Shown here piece by piece: positions 1 through 8,041 of a stretch of DNA of 46,791 nucleotides (position 1 is its first letter; each line of letters starts with the position of its first letter). The position numbers and the translations under genes are program-made. The notes under the pieces are model-generated. The model saw only the letters and a program-made list of their open reading frames with translations. It ran no database searches and was not told the origin of the DNA. This stretch comes from JAWLBM01 sp041687675 (lineage in GTDB: Bacteria; Pseudomonadota; Alphaproteobacteria; Rhizobiales; Pleomorphomonadaceae): contig JAWLBM010000037.1 in assembly GCA_041687675.1 (NCBI GenBank), positions 1-46,791 of the forward strand, read 5' to 3'.

Positions 1-337
1 GGGCGGGGATCGTGACCGGCTTACGGTCTCGAAGACCAGGGATCCAGCGATCTCCCGCCCGCCAACACCTTCGCACAGAATCGACACACAGGGATCCAGT
101 CCCCAACCGCTTGACACCGCGAGGTTTTCTGGATCCCGGCTTTCGCCGGGATGACGGTGGTGGGGGGCATGCCGGCACCCACACTCACTCGATCCCGGCG
201 CTCCGCGACGCCGGCCCACCCGGGCGTCGAGGCCCGCGCGGACCGCCGCAGTCGCTCACGTTCATCATCCCCGATGCCATGCCCGGGCCCTGCACTCCAA
301 TGAATTCGCATCAATCCCGATATCGACACAGGCTAAC
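1..337. other. Gene-free stretch with a palindromic repeat
   Basis: No reading frame here looks like a protein. The stretch lies downstream of the hydrolase gene that ends at 338. Bases 90-157 hold one copy of the composite palindromic repeat seen twice more near 7.7-8.0 kb, and the flank to about 225 also resembles the flanks of those copies. Nothing else recognisable is present. Confidence 0.7.
90..157. repeat. Composite palindromic repeat, copy 1 (left half degraded)
   Basis: The right half is a clear hairpin, GGATCCCGGC followed by TTTCGCCGGGATGAC, at 131-155. The left half survives only as GGGATCC near 90, with the central AACCGCTTGACNCCGC linker in between. The order and spacing match the complete copies at 7724-7807 and 7914-7997. 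Six-frame translation gives the phrases FLDPGFRRDD and VIPAKAGIQ, which are well-known spurious ORFs from such repeats in alphaproteobacteria. Confidence 0.8.
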
Positions 338-1165
338 TCAGCCCGCCGTCCCCGCCACCGCCCGGTTCAGCGGCGTGCCCGGGGTGGCGAGGGCGTCCAG
401 CACCGTGAAGTGGTTGGCGCCCTCCACCTCGAGCACGCTCGGGCGGGGGGAGTCCCAGGCCTCGGCGAGCGCCCGGCTCTGGCGGCGGAACTCCTCGCTC
501 TCCGCCCCGCCGACCACCGCGACCACGGGCACATGCACCCGCTGCGGCCTGGAGAGCAGGTTCAGCCCCGGCGCGCGGTCCTCCGTCAGGCGGATGTCGG
601 CGTTCATCGAGGTGTGGAGCAGCGGGGCGAGGTCGAACACGCCGGAGACCGGCACGGCGCGGTGGAAGGGCGCCGCGGGACAGCCGCGCTCCGTCCAGTC
701 GGTCGCGACCAGCGCCGCCGTCAGGTAGCCGCCGGCGGAGTGGCCGGTCACCGCCACCCTTGCCCGCTCCGCCTCCGTCAGGATCTCCCCGACCAGCCGG
801 GCGAAGGAGCGGCGGACGCTCTCGACGAGGGTCTCGAGGCTCACCTCCGGGCAGAGCGGGTAGTTCATCAGCGCCACCGACAGCCCCTGCCCGAGAAAGC
901 CTTCCGCGACGAAGGAGGTCTCGACCTTGGAGAAGCTGCGGAAGTAGCCGCCGTGGATGTAGACCACCGCCCCCCGCGCGTCCGGCGCGCGGAAGACGTC
1001 CACCAGGTCGCGCGGATGCTCGCCGGTCCGGATGTCCTCGACCGGCGGATGCGCCGCCCGGGTGCGGGCCGAGCGCCGCGACCAGGAGGCCACGAGGTCC
1101 GCCACGTCCGGAACCGTGGTCCGCGGGTTGTACTCGCGCTCGTGCCAGCCGATCTCGCCGCTCAC
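338..1165 (-). CDS. Alpha/beta hydrolase, kynurenine formamidase-like
   Basis: A 275-residue alpha/beta-hydrolase. It has the HGGY oxyanion motif of the kynurenine formamidase/esterase group (HGGYFRSF), a GHSAGG nucleophile elbow with the catalytic Ser, a likely acid in VVGGAESEEF and a late GANHF histidine. The start is a GTG at 1165 that overlaps the TGA of the upstream CoA ligase (1162-1164), so the two are probably translationally coupled; longer upstream reading runs inside the ligase gene. Arylformamidases release formate from N-formylkynurenine in the cytoplasm. Next to a 2-aminobenzoate-type CoA ligase, a role in handling kynurenine, anthranilate or another aryl amide/ester is reasonable. 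A generic carboxylesterase remains possible. The family is firm, the substrate is inferred. Confidence 0.85.
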   Translation of the reverse strand: MSGEIGWHEREYNPRTTVPDVADLVASWSRRSARTRAAHPPVEDIRTGEHPRDLVDVFRAPDARGAVVYIHGGYFRSFSKVETSFVAEGFLGQGLSVALMNYPLCPEVSLETLVESVRRSFARLVGEILTEAERARVAVTGHSAGGYLTAALVATDWTERGCPAAPFHRAVPVSGVFDLAPLLHTSMNADIRLTEDRAPGLNLLSRPQRVHVPVVAVVGGAESEEFRRQSRALAEAWDSPRPSVLEVEGANHFTVLDALATPGTPLNRAVAGTAG

Positions 1166-2799
1166 GCGCCCGCCTCCCGCTCGGCCTCGGCGCGCAGCGC
1201 GACGCGCTGCAGCTTGCCCGTGGAGGTCTTCGGAAGGGCGTCGCGGAAGACGATCTGGCGCGGGTACTTGAACGGCGCGATCTCGGCCTTGACGTGGTCC
1301 TGCAGCGCCCTGACGAGGTCCGCCGACGGCTCGAAGCCCGGCGCCAGCACCACACAGGCGCGCACCACGTGCCCGCGCTCGACGTCCGGCACGCCGACGA
1401 CGCCGCATTCGGCGACCGCGTCATGGGAGAGCAGCGCCGCCTCCACCTCCGGCCCGGCGATGTTGTAGCCGGCCGAGACGATCATGTCGTCGGAGCGGGC
1501 CTGGAAGTGGAAGTAGCCCTCCTCGTCCTCGACGAAGGTGTCGCCGGTGAGGTTCCAGCCGTCCCGCACATAGGTCCGCTGCCGCGGATCGGCGAGATAG
1601 CGGCAGCCGGTCGGCCCGCGCACCGCGAGCTTGCCGGGCGTGCCGCGCGGCACGTCGCGCATGTGCTCGTCGACGATCCGCGCCTGGTAGCCCGTCACCG
1701 GCCGGCCGGTGCAGGCGGGGCGCGAGTCGCCGAAGCGGTTGGTGATGAAGATGTGCAGCATCTCGGTCGAGCCGATGCCGTCCAGCATCGGCTTGCCGGT
1801 CCGCTTCAGCCAGGCCTCGTAGACCGGGGCCGGCAGCGTCTCGCCGGCGGAGACGGCGCAGCGCAGCGAGGAGAGATCGGCGCCCTCGTCCATCGCCGCC
1901 ATCATCGCCCGGTAGGCGGTCGGCGCGGTGAAGCAGACGGTGGCCTTGTAGGTCTCGATGATGTCGATGAGCTGCGCCGGCCCGGCCGTCTCCAGCAGCG
2001 TCGCCGTCGCGCCGAAGCGCAGCGGAAAGATGGCGAGCCCGCCGAGGCCGAAGGTGAAGGCGAGCGGCGGCGAGCCGACGAAGACGTCGTCGGGCGTCAC
2101 CTTCAGCACCTCCTTCGCATAGCCGTCGGCGATGACCAGGAGGTCCCGGTGGAAGTGCATGGTCGCCTTCGGCTCGCCGGTGGTGCCGGAGGTGAAGCCG
2201 AGCAGGGCGACGTCGTCGCGGCCCGTCGGCACCGCCTCGAAGCGCACCGGCTTGGTCAGCGCCAGCCGGTCGAGCTCGGCGTCGAAGTTGGCGGTGCCAT
2301 CGAAGCCGATCACGCGGGTGAGGAAGCGGCTCTCCTTGGCCGAGGCGACCAGATCGTCCATCAGCCGGGTGTCGCAGAGGGCGAGGCCGACCTCGGCCTT
2401 GTCGATGATCTTGCCGAGCTCGCCCTTGCGCAGCATCGGCATGGTGTTGACCACCACCGCGCCGGCCTTGGTGGCGGCGAGCCAGCAGGCGACCATCGCC
2501 GGGTTGTTGGCCGAGCGGATCAGCACCCGGTTTCCCGGCTTCAGGCCGAAGTCCTCGACGAGCGCCCGGGCGAGCCGGTTGGTCCAGTCGGAGAGCTCCT
2601 TGTAGGTGCGCCGGCGGCCGTTGCCGATCAGCGCGGTGTGGTCGCCGAAGCCCTGGTCGACCATCCGGTCGGTGAGTTCCACGGCGGCGTTGAGCCGTTC
2701 GGGGTAGTCGAAGCCCTCGAGCAGGAAGTCCGGCCACTCCGATGGCGGGGGCAGCCTGTCGCGGGCGAAGGTGTCGACGTGGGCGGACGGTCCCAGCAG
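1162..2799 (-). CDS. AMP-forming aryl-CoA ligase (2-aminobenzoate/benzoate-CoA ligase type)
   Basis: An ANL-superfamily acid-CoA ligase. It has the P-loop GFTSGTTGEPKA, the adenylate-contacting GIGSTEM, the GDTF aspartate region, the hinge segment near SDDMIVSAGYNI, and the C-terminal catalytic lysine in LPKTSTGKLQR. Overall wording is closest to 2-aminobenzoate-CoA ligases: ATP + aryl acid + CoA to aryl-CoA. The first ATG/GTG/TTG codon in frame is the GTG at 2682. However, the frame is open to 2871, and the 39 residues upstream read like the family's normal N-terminus (AHVDTFARDRLPPPSEW, then the DYPERLN block). The only plausible starts for that are CTG codons at 2799 or 2796, after GAGGAACG. 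I give 2799; a standard caller would give 2682. It sits between livF and the hydrolase in one operon. Confidence 0.85.
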   Translation of the reverse strand: MLGPSAHVDTFARDRLPPPSEWPDFLLEGFDYPERLNAAVELTDRMVDQGFGDHTALIGNGRRRTYKELSDWTNRLARALVEDFGLKPGNRVLIRSANNPAMVACWLAATKAGAVVVNTMPMLRKGELGKIIDKAEVGLALCDTRLMDDLVASAKESRFLTRVIGFDGTANFDAELDRLALTKPVRFEAVPTGRDDVALLGFTSGTTGEPKATMHFHRDLLVIADGYAKEVLKVTPDDVFVGSPPLAFTFGLGGLAIFPLRFGATATLLETAGPAQLIDIIETYKATVCFTAPTAYRAMMAAMDEGADLSSLRCAVSAGETLPAPVYEAWLKRTGKPMLDGIGSTEMLHIFITNRFGDSRPACTGRPVTGYQARIVDEHMRDVPRGTPGKLAVRGPTGCRYLADPRQRTYVRDGWNLTGDTFVEDEEGYFHFQARSDDMIVSAGYNIAGPEVEAALLSHDAVAECGVVGVPDVERGHVVRACVVLAPGFEPSADLVRALQDHVKAEIAPFKYPRQIVFRDALPKTSTGKLQRVALRAEAEREAGA

Positions 2800-2871
2800 G
2801 ACTTTCGTTCCTCGATGCCTTGTAGTGTCGTGCCCGGCGGGCGGCCGCCCCGCCGCCGCCGATGATGTCCA

Positions 2872-3561
2872 TCATACCCCGAGATAGCGGTCCTCGACCT
2901 CGCGGGTGATCTCGTCGGGCCGGCCGGCCCAGGCGGTGCGGCCGCGCTCCAGGATGACGCAGCCGTCGGCGACGGGCAGCAGCTCCGAGAGCGTCTTGTC
3001 GACCACGAGGATCGACTGGCCCTCGGCCTTGAGCGCCCGGATCGCCTTCCAGATCTCCGCCCGGATCACCGGGGCGAGGCCCTCGGTGGCCTCGTCGAGG
3101 ATCAGCAGCGTCGGGTTGGTGGCGAGCGCCCGGCCGATCGCCAGCATCTGCTGCTCGCCGCCGGAGAGCGTGTTCGCCCGCTGCCGGCGCCGCTCGCCGA
3201 GGCGGGGGAAGAGCTCCTCCACCCGCTCCCGCGTCCAGTGGCCCGGCCGTGCGGCGGCGAGGATGTTCTCGTCGACGGTGAGGCCGGAGAAGACCCGCCG
3301 GCCCTCCGGGCAGAGGCCGATGCCGAGCCGGGCCACCTCGAAGGAGGCGAGGCCTGAGAGGTCCCGGCCGGCAAAGCGCACGCTGCCGCCGGCGGGCCGC
3401 GTCATCCGGCAGATCGCGCGGATCGTCGTGGTCTTGCCCATGCCGTTGCGGCCCATCAGCGCCACCACGGCGCCCTCGGGGACGAGGAGGTCGACGCCGA
3501 ACAGCGCCTGCGAGGCGCCGTAGAAGGCGGTGAGGCCGGAGACCTCGAGCAGCGCCGTCAT
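2872..3561 (-). CDS. livF: Branched-chain/aromatic ABC transporter ATPase LivF
   Basis: A 229-residue ABC ATPase of the LivF class, the usual length. Walker A is GRNGMGKTT, the signature is LSGGEQQMLAIGRAL, Walker B is LLILDEATEGLAP, and the LivF-like tail ends in the EDRYLGV region. It powers uptake through the LivHM permeases together with LivG. The ATG at 3559-3561 overlaps the stop of livG (ATGA arrangement), which supports the start. Genes downstream encode a CoA ligase and a hydrolase, so the substrate is more likely an aromatic acid or amino-acid-like compound than leucine. Confidence 0.95.
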   Translation of the reverse strand: MTALLEVSGLTAFYGASQALFGVDLLVPEGAVVALMGRNGMGKTTTIRAICRMTRPAGGSVRFAGRDLSGLASFEVARLGIGLCPEGRRVFSGLTVDENILAAARPGHWTRERVEELFPRLGERRRQRANTLSGGEQQMLAIGRALATNPTLLILDEATEGLAPVIRAEIWKAIRALKAEGQSILVVDKTLSELLPVADGCVILERGRTAWAGRPDEITREVEDRYLGV

Positions 3562-4310
3562 GGCCCGTGCTCCCCGAGATAGGCCTCGCGCACCTCCGGG
3601 TCGCGGCGGATCTCCTCGACCGTGCCCGTGGCGATCACGCGGCCGTAGACCAGCACCGAGACGCGGTCCGCGAGGGCGAACACAGCGTCCATGTCGTGCT
3701 CGACGAGGAGGATCGGCGCGCGGACGCGCAGGCCGTCGAGGAAGCGGGTGAGCTGGCGCGAGCCCTCCGGCCCCATGCCCGCCATCGGCTCGTCGAGGAG
3801 CAGCGCCTTCGGCTCCAGCGCCAGCGCGACGGCGACCTCGAGCAGCCGCCGCTCGCCGTGGCTGAGCTCGGCCGTCATCACCCCCGCCCGCTCGGAAAGG
3901 CCCACCTCGGCGAGGAAGCCGCGCGCCCGCTCCACCCGGTCCCGCTCCGACATCGCCGGGCGGAAGAAGCGGAACGAGGAGCCGGACCGGGCCTGGATCG
4001 CCAGCAGCACGTTGGCGAGCGCGGAGAATTCCGGGATCAACGAGGAGACCTGGAAGGTCCGGCCGAGCCCCATGCGCGAGCGCTCCACCACGTCGAGGCC
4101 CGAGACGTCGCGGCCGAGGAAGCGCACCCGCCCGGCGTCCGGCGCGAGCGCGCCCGAGACCAGCTTGATCAGCGTCGACTTGCCGGCCCCGTTGGGGCCG
4201 ATCAGGGCGTGGATCTCGCCGGCGCGAAGATCCAGCGAGACGTCGTCGGTGGCCTTCAGGGCGCCGAATGACCTGGCGAGCCGCTCGACGGCGAGGACGG
4301 GCTCAGTCAT
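3558..4310 (-). CDS. livG: Branched-chain/aromatic ABC transporter ATPase LivG
   Basis: A 250-residue ABC ATPase of the LivG class. It has Walker A GPNGAGKSTL, the extended LivG insertion between Walker A and the signature (GRTFQVSSLIPEFSALANVLL), signature LSHGERRLLEVA, Walker B ALLLDEPMAGMGPE, and the H-loop LVEHDMDAVF. Signature LSHGE instead of LSGGE is common in LivG proteins. The ATG at 4308-4310 overlaps the end of livM, and its own stop overlaps livF. These tight overlaps indicate a single translationally coupled operon. Confidence 0.95.
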   Translation of the reverse strand: MTEPVLAVERLARSFGALKATDDVSLDLRAGEIHALIGPNGAGKSTLIKLVSGALAPDAGRVRFLGRDVSGLDVVERSRMGLGRTFQVSSLIPEFSALANVLLAIQARSGSSFRFFRPAMSERDRVERARGFLAEVGLSERAGVMTAELSHGERRLLEVAVALALEPKALLLDEPMAGMGPEGSRQLTRFLDGLRVRAPILLVEHDMDAVFALADRVSVLVYGRVIATGTVEEIRRDPEVREAYLGEHGP

Positions 4311-5292
4311 GGCGCTCCCTCCCGGCGAGGAGCCCGATGACGCCGCCGCGGGCGAACAGGACGATCAGAAGCAGGGTGAGCCCGAGCAGGAACTGCCAGT
4401 GCTCCGTGAGGCCGCCGAACACGTGTTCGAACACCACGAAGATCGCCGCCCCGGCGACCGGGCCGAACAGCCGCCCGACGCCGCCGATGATGACGAAGAC
4501 CATGATCTCGCCGGACATGCTCCAGGCCAGCATGGAGGGGCTGACGAAACGGGCGAGATCGGCGAAGAGCGCGCCGGCAAGGCCGGTGATCATGCCCGAG
4601 ATGACGAAGGCGACGAGGCGGATGCGGAACGGGCGGATGCCGACCGCCTCGGCGCGCGTCTCGTTCTGCCGCACCGCCGAGAGGGCGAGGCCGAAGCGCG
4701 AGCGGCGGACGAGCGCCGAGAGGATGAGGGCCAGCATCAGCAGGACCCAGGCGATCAGGAAGAACTGCAGCGGGTCGAGCGTATTCAGCCCGGGGAACGA
4801 CCCGCGCACGTAGATCGACAGACCGTCCTCGCCGCCGTAGGCCGGCCAGGAGATGGCGAAGTAGTAGATCATCTGCGCGAAGGCGAGGGTGATCATGATG
4901 AAGTAGACGCCGCTGGTCCTCAGGCTGAGCGCCCCGATCCCCAGCGCGGCGATGCCGCTCGCGGCCATCGCCACCGCCCAGGTCACCGGCATCGCCTGGG
5001 TGCCGGGGATGGTGAAGGGCCACTCCGCCAGCGGCGCATAGGTCTGCGCATGATGGGCGAGGATGCCGACGGCGTAGCCGCCGAGGCCGAAGAAGGCGGC
5101 GTGCCCGAAGGAGACGAGGCCGCCGAAGCCGAGCGCGAGGTTGAGGCCGACGCCGGCGAGCGCGTAGATCGCCACCCGCGTCGCCAGCGTCACCGTGAAC
5201 ACCTCGCCGGAGAGCGACGCCCAGACCGGGATGGCGACCAGCGCCAGGGCGAGGACGGCGTTGAGGGCCGGTTCGGGGATCACTCTAGCCAT
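4303..5292 (-). CDS. livM: Branched-chain/aromatic ABC transporter permease LivM
   Basis: A 329-residue inner-membrane permease. It contains several long hydrophobic segments and the LivM-type stretches LALGFGGLVSFGHAAFFGLGG near the N-terminus and FVIIGGVGRLFGPVAGAA near the C-terminus, the latter being the ATPase-coupling region. It pairs with LivH to form the pore. The start at 5292 overlaps the livH stop (TAG at 5285-5287), and the end overlaps the livG start. Length and order (H-M-G-F) are standard for the HAAT family. Confidence 0.95.
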   Translation of the reverse strand: MARVIPEPALNAVLALALVAIPVWASLSGEVFTVTLATRVAIYALAGVGLNLALGFGGLVSFGHAAFFGLGGYAVGILAHHAQTYAPLAEWPFTIPGTQAMPVTWAVAMAASGIAALGIGALSLRTSGVYFIMITLAFAQMIYYFAISWPAYGGEDGLSIYVRGSFPGLNTLDPLQFFLIAWVLLMLALILSALVRRSRFGLALSAVRQNETRAEAVGIRPFRIRLVAFVISGMITGLAGALFADLARFVSPSMLAWSMSGEIMVFVIIGGVGRLFGPVAGAAIFVVFEHVFGGLTEHWQFLLGLTLLLIVLFARGGVIGLLAGRERHD

Positions 5293-6205
5293 GGGCGGGG
5301 AACAGTCCCTTCGGCCGGAGCACCAGCACCACGGCCATGACCACGTAGATCAGCATCGAGGCGAGCGCGGCGCCCACGGCCGTCGCCGAGGCGGGGTCCA
5401 TCAGCAGGCCGAAGGCGACCGGCAGCATCGACCGACCGAGGGTGTCGGCCACCCCGACGATCAGCGAGCCGACCAGCGCGCCGCGGATCGAGCCGATGCC
5501 GCCGATGACGATCACCACGAAGGCGAGGATCAGCACCGGCTCGCCCATGCCCACCTGCACCGACTGCAGCGCGCCGACCAGCGCCCCGGCGAAGCCGGCG
5601 AGCGCGGCGCCGAGGGCGAAGACGACGGTGTAGAGCTTGGAGATGTCGACCCCGAGGGCGGCGATCATCTCCCGGTCGGCCTCGCCGGCGCGGATGCGGA
5701 TGCCGAGGCGGGTGCGCGAGATCAGCAGCGACAGCCCCGCCGCGACCCCGAGGCCGGCGACGATGATGGCGAAGCGGTAGAGCGGATAGTCGAGCCCGCC
5801 CGGCAGGCGGATCGGGCCGGCGAGCAGCGGCGGCACGTCGAGGTAGAGCGGGAAGGAGCCGAACAGCCAGCGCACGCCCTCCGAGAACATCAGGATCAGC
5901 GCGAAGGTGGCGAGCACCTGGTCGAGGTGGTCGCGGTCGTAGAGCCGGCGGATGACGACGATCTCGACCAGCGCGCCGGCCGCCGCCGCGGCGGCGAGGC
6001 TGGCGGCAAGCCCGATCCAGAACGAGCCCGTTGCCGCGGCGACCGAAGCGCAGGCGAACGCTCCCACCATGAACAGCGAGCCATGGGCAAGGTTGATCAG
6101 CCCCATGACGCCGAACACCAGCGTCAGGCCGGCGGCCATCAGGAACAGCATGACTCCGAACTGTATGCCGTTCAGCAGTTGCTCGGCGAAGAGGGCGAGG
6201 GTCAT
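5285..6205 (-). CDS. livH: Branched-chain/aromatic ABC transporter permease LivH
   Basis: A 306-residue membrane protein, hydrophobic through most of its length. It has the LivH N-terminal pattern QLLNGIQFGVMLFLMAAGL and GLINLAHGSLFMVGAF, and the C-terminal coupling segment AFVVIVIGGIGSIRGALVGS. It is one half of the transmembrane channel of the Liv-type importer. It starts 82 bp after the binding-protein gene; a strong GC-rich inverted repeat in that gap may lower expression of the permease relative to the binding protein. Confidence 0.95.
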   Translation of the reverse strand: MTLALFAEQLLNGIQFGVMLFLMAAGLTLVFGVMGLINLAHGSLFMVGAFACASVAAATGSFWIGLAASLAAAAAAGALVEIVVIRRLYDRDHLDQVLATFALILMFSEGVRWLFGSFPLYLDVPPLLAGPIRLPGGLDYPLYRFAIIVAGLGVAAGLSLLISRTRLGIRIRAGEADREMIAALGVDISKLYTVVFALGAALAGFAGALVGALQSVQVGMGEPVLILAFVVIVIGGIGSIRGALVGSLIVGVADTLGRSMLPVAFGLLMDPASATAVGAALASMLIYVVMAVVLVLRPKGLFPAHG

Positions 6206-6233
6206 CGGCGCCGCGTCCGCGTCCGCGAACCGG

Positions 6234-6282
6234 GGCGCCCGGCCGCCGCCCGCCCGGTCGGGGCGGAGGACGGCCGGGCGCC
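6234..6282 (-). terminator. Inverted repeat between livJ-type gene and livH
   Basis: Perfect 12-bp arms, GGCGCCCGGCCG at 6234-6245 and its complement at 6271-6282, enclose a 25-base loop just after the binding-protein stop. There is no U-tract, so it is more likely an mRNA-stabilising or partially terminating hairpin. Such hairpins are typical behind binding-protein genes, which are needed in excess over the permeases. Confidence 0.55.
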
Positions 6283-6287
6283 GGCGG

Positions 6288-7433
6288 TCACTTCAGCGGG
6301 CACTCCGCCGCATAGGCGTCCCGGTGGTCCTCGAGGCCGACGCCGACGATGCGGTTGGTCAGCACGTCGCCCTCCTTCACCACCTCGCGGACGTAGATGT
6401 CCTGGATCGGGTGGTTGTTGTTGCCGAAGCGGAAGTCGCCGCGCACGCTGTCGAAGTCGGCCGCCTCCAGCGCCGCGCGGAAGGCGTCGGCGTCCGTCAC
6501 GTCGGCCTTCTCCAGCGCCGAAAGGATCAGGTTGGCGGCGTCGAAGCCCTGGCTGGCGTAGAGCGAGGGCAGCCGGCCGTACTCCGCCTGGAAGCTCTCG
6601 ACGAAGGCCTTGTTGGCCGGATTGTCGATGTCCTTCGACCACTGCGAGGAGTTCTTCACGCCGAGCGCGGCCTCGCCGACGGCGCCGAGGATGCCCTGGT
6701 CGAAGGAGAAGGCCGGGCCGAGCACGGGGATATCGACGCCGGAGCCGGCGTACTGCTTCATGAAGGCGATGCCCATGCCGCCGGGCAGGAAGAAGAACAC
6801 CGCGTCGGCGCCCGAGGCGCGGATCTGGGCGATCTCCGCCGCGTAGTCGGTCTGGCCGAGCTTGGTATAGACCTCGCCGGCGAGGCCGCCCTTGTAGAAG
6901 CGCTTGAAGCCGGTGAGCGCGTCGGTGCCGGCCGGGTAGTTCGGCGCCAGGATGAAGACGTTCTTGTAGCCCTCGTTGGTGGCGTAGTTGCCCATCGCCT
7001 CGTGGAGGTTGTCGTTCTGCCAGGCGACGTTGAAGTAGTTCTCGTTGCAGCCCTGCCCGGCCAGCTGGGACGGACCGGCGTTCGGCGAAATGTAGAACTT
7101 GCCCTGGGCGACCGCGCTCGGCACCACCGCCATGGCGAGGTTGGACCAGATGATGCCGGTGAGGATGTCGACGTCGTCGCTCTGGATCATCTTGTCGGCC
7201 AGCTGCACCGCCGTCTCGGGCTTCTGGGCGTCGTCCTCGACGATCACCTCGACGCCGGTGTCGCCCGCCTGCTTCAGCGCCAGCAGGAACCCGTCGCGCA
7301 CGTCGATGCCGAGGCCGGCGCCGCCGCCGGAGAGGGTCGTGATCATGCCGACCTTGGCGCCCGCGGCCTCGGCCGCGCCGATGCCGATCGCCAGCGACGC
7401 CACCGTCGCGGTCAGAAGTGCCTTGATGCCCAT
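6288..7433 (-). CDS. ABC transporter periplasmic binding protein, LivJ/LivK type
   Basis: A 381-residue family 4-type (peripla_BP_6) binding protein. An N-terminal signal peptide (IKALLTATVASLAIGIGAAEA) is followed by the mature start GAKVGMITTLSGGGAGLG, the usual LivJ-like opening after cleavage. Later blocks (DVDILTGIIWSN, FILAPNYPAG, GADAVFFFLPG) also fit. The ATG at 7433 is preceded by a good Shine-Dalgarno sequence (AAAGGGAGAG), so upstream in-frame codons are not used. It is the first gene of the operon and delivers substrate to LivHMGF. The ligand is unknown; the ligase and hydrolase downstream suggest an aromatic acid. Confidence 0.92.
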   Translation of the reverse strand: MGIKALLTATVASLAIGIGAAEAAGAKVGMITTLSGGGAGLGIDVRDGFLLALKQAGDTGVEVIVEDDAQKPETAVQLADKMIQSDDVDILTGIIWSNLAMAVVPSAVAQGKFYISPNAGPSQLAGQGCNENYFNVAWQNDNLHEAMGNYATNEGYKNVFILAPNYPAGTDALTGFKRFYKGGLAGEVYTKLGQTDYAAEIAQIRASGADAVFFFLPGGMGIAFMKQYAGSGVDIPVLGPAFSFDQGILGAVGEAALGVKNSSQWSKDIDNPANKAFVESFQAEYGRLPSLYASQGFDAANLILSALEKADVTDADAFRAALEAADFDSVRGDFRFGNNNHPIQDIYVREVVKEGDVLTNRIVGVGLEDHRDAYAAECPLK

Positions 7434-7723
7434 GGTCTCTCCCTTTCGTTGTTCTTCTCGCCGCGGCGGGCCCGGGTCTCCCCCGCCCGTGCCGCGACGG
7501 CTGCATTCCCTTTGCCGACCTTCGCCGGCCAAGTCCACCCCGCCCGCCCGCGATTCCCGCGGACGACGCGTCCGCCCGCAGTCTGACGGCAACTCGGCGG
7601 GAAAATCCAGCGGCGCGGCGCGTCGAGCGGGACCGGCGAGGAGCGGAAGGCCGGTTGGCCCGCACCGTTGCCGGACCCGCCCGGACGCCCCGTCCCATAC
7701 GGACTGGGTAACCCCTCACGTCC

Positions 7724-7807
7724 GTCATCCCGGCGAAAGCCGGGATCCATGACCCCAACCGCTTGACGCCGCAGGGTTTTCTGGATCCCGGCTTTCGCCG
7801 GGATGAC
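7724..7807. repeat. Composite palindromic repeat, copy 2
   Basis: Two inverted hairpins, GTCATCCCGGCGAAAGCCGG and its reverse complement, flank a linker of about 35 bp containing AACCGCTTGACGCCGC and GGTTTTCT. The arrangement is BIME/REP-like. The copy at 7914-7997 differs from it by only one or two bases in the core. The preceding flank ACCCCTCACGTCC is also shared by both copies. Confidence 0.9.
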
Positions 7808-7913
7808 GTTGGTGGGGAGGCGGCGGCACCCGTCCTCACTTGGTCCCGACACTCGGCGACGCGGATCCACCCGGACGCCCGGTCCCACAGGATCTCCGTA
7901 ACCCCTCACGTCC

Positions 7914-7997
7914 GTCATCCCGGCGAAAGCCGGGATCCATGACCCCAACCGCTTGACGCCGCAAGGTTTTCTGGATCCCGGCTTTCGCCGGGATGAC
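7914..7997. repeat. Composite palindromic repeat, copy 3
   Basis: Same head-to-head hairpin pair and linker as at 7724-7807, repeated 190 bp further on with conserved flanks. It lies 45 bp beyond the stop of the dehydrogenase gene and may help end or stabilise that transcript. Confidence 0.9.
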
Positions 7998-8041
7998 GGT
8001 GGCGGGGACGTGTCTCGGCGGAGACGGTCGCCCCCGTTCCC

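Larger units (their letters stand above)
7434..8041. other. 608-bp gene-free region with two tandem repeat units
   Basis: It lies between the Liv operon promoter side and the end of the galactose/arabinose dehydrogenase gene. No credible coding frame is present. It holds two nearly identical composite palindromes (7724-7807 and 7914-7997) with similar flanks, so that about 190 bp is tandemly duplicated. The Liv operon promoter must lie in the first few hundred bases next to 7433, but I do not see a convincing -35/-10 pair. Confidence 0.6.

Noticed and set aside
333..2865. Long open frames on the plus strand opposite the ligase and hydrolase genes (several hundred codons).
   Set aside because: High GC opens the third-position frames; the translations are runs of Arg, Ala, Gly and Pro without motifs, while the minus-strand frames give clear families.
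7412..7948. Open frames with FLDPGFRRDD and VIPAKAGIQ phrases.
   Set aside because: These come from the palindromic repeats and are known false genes.
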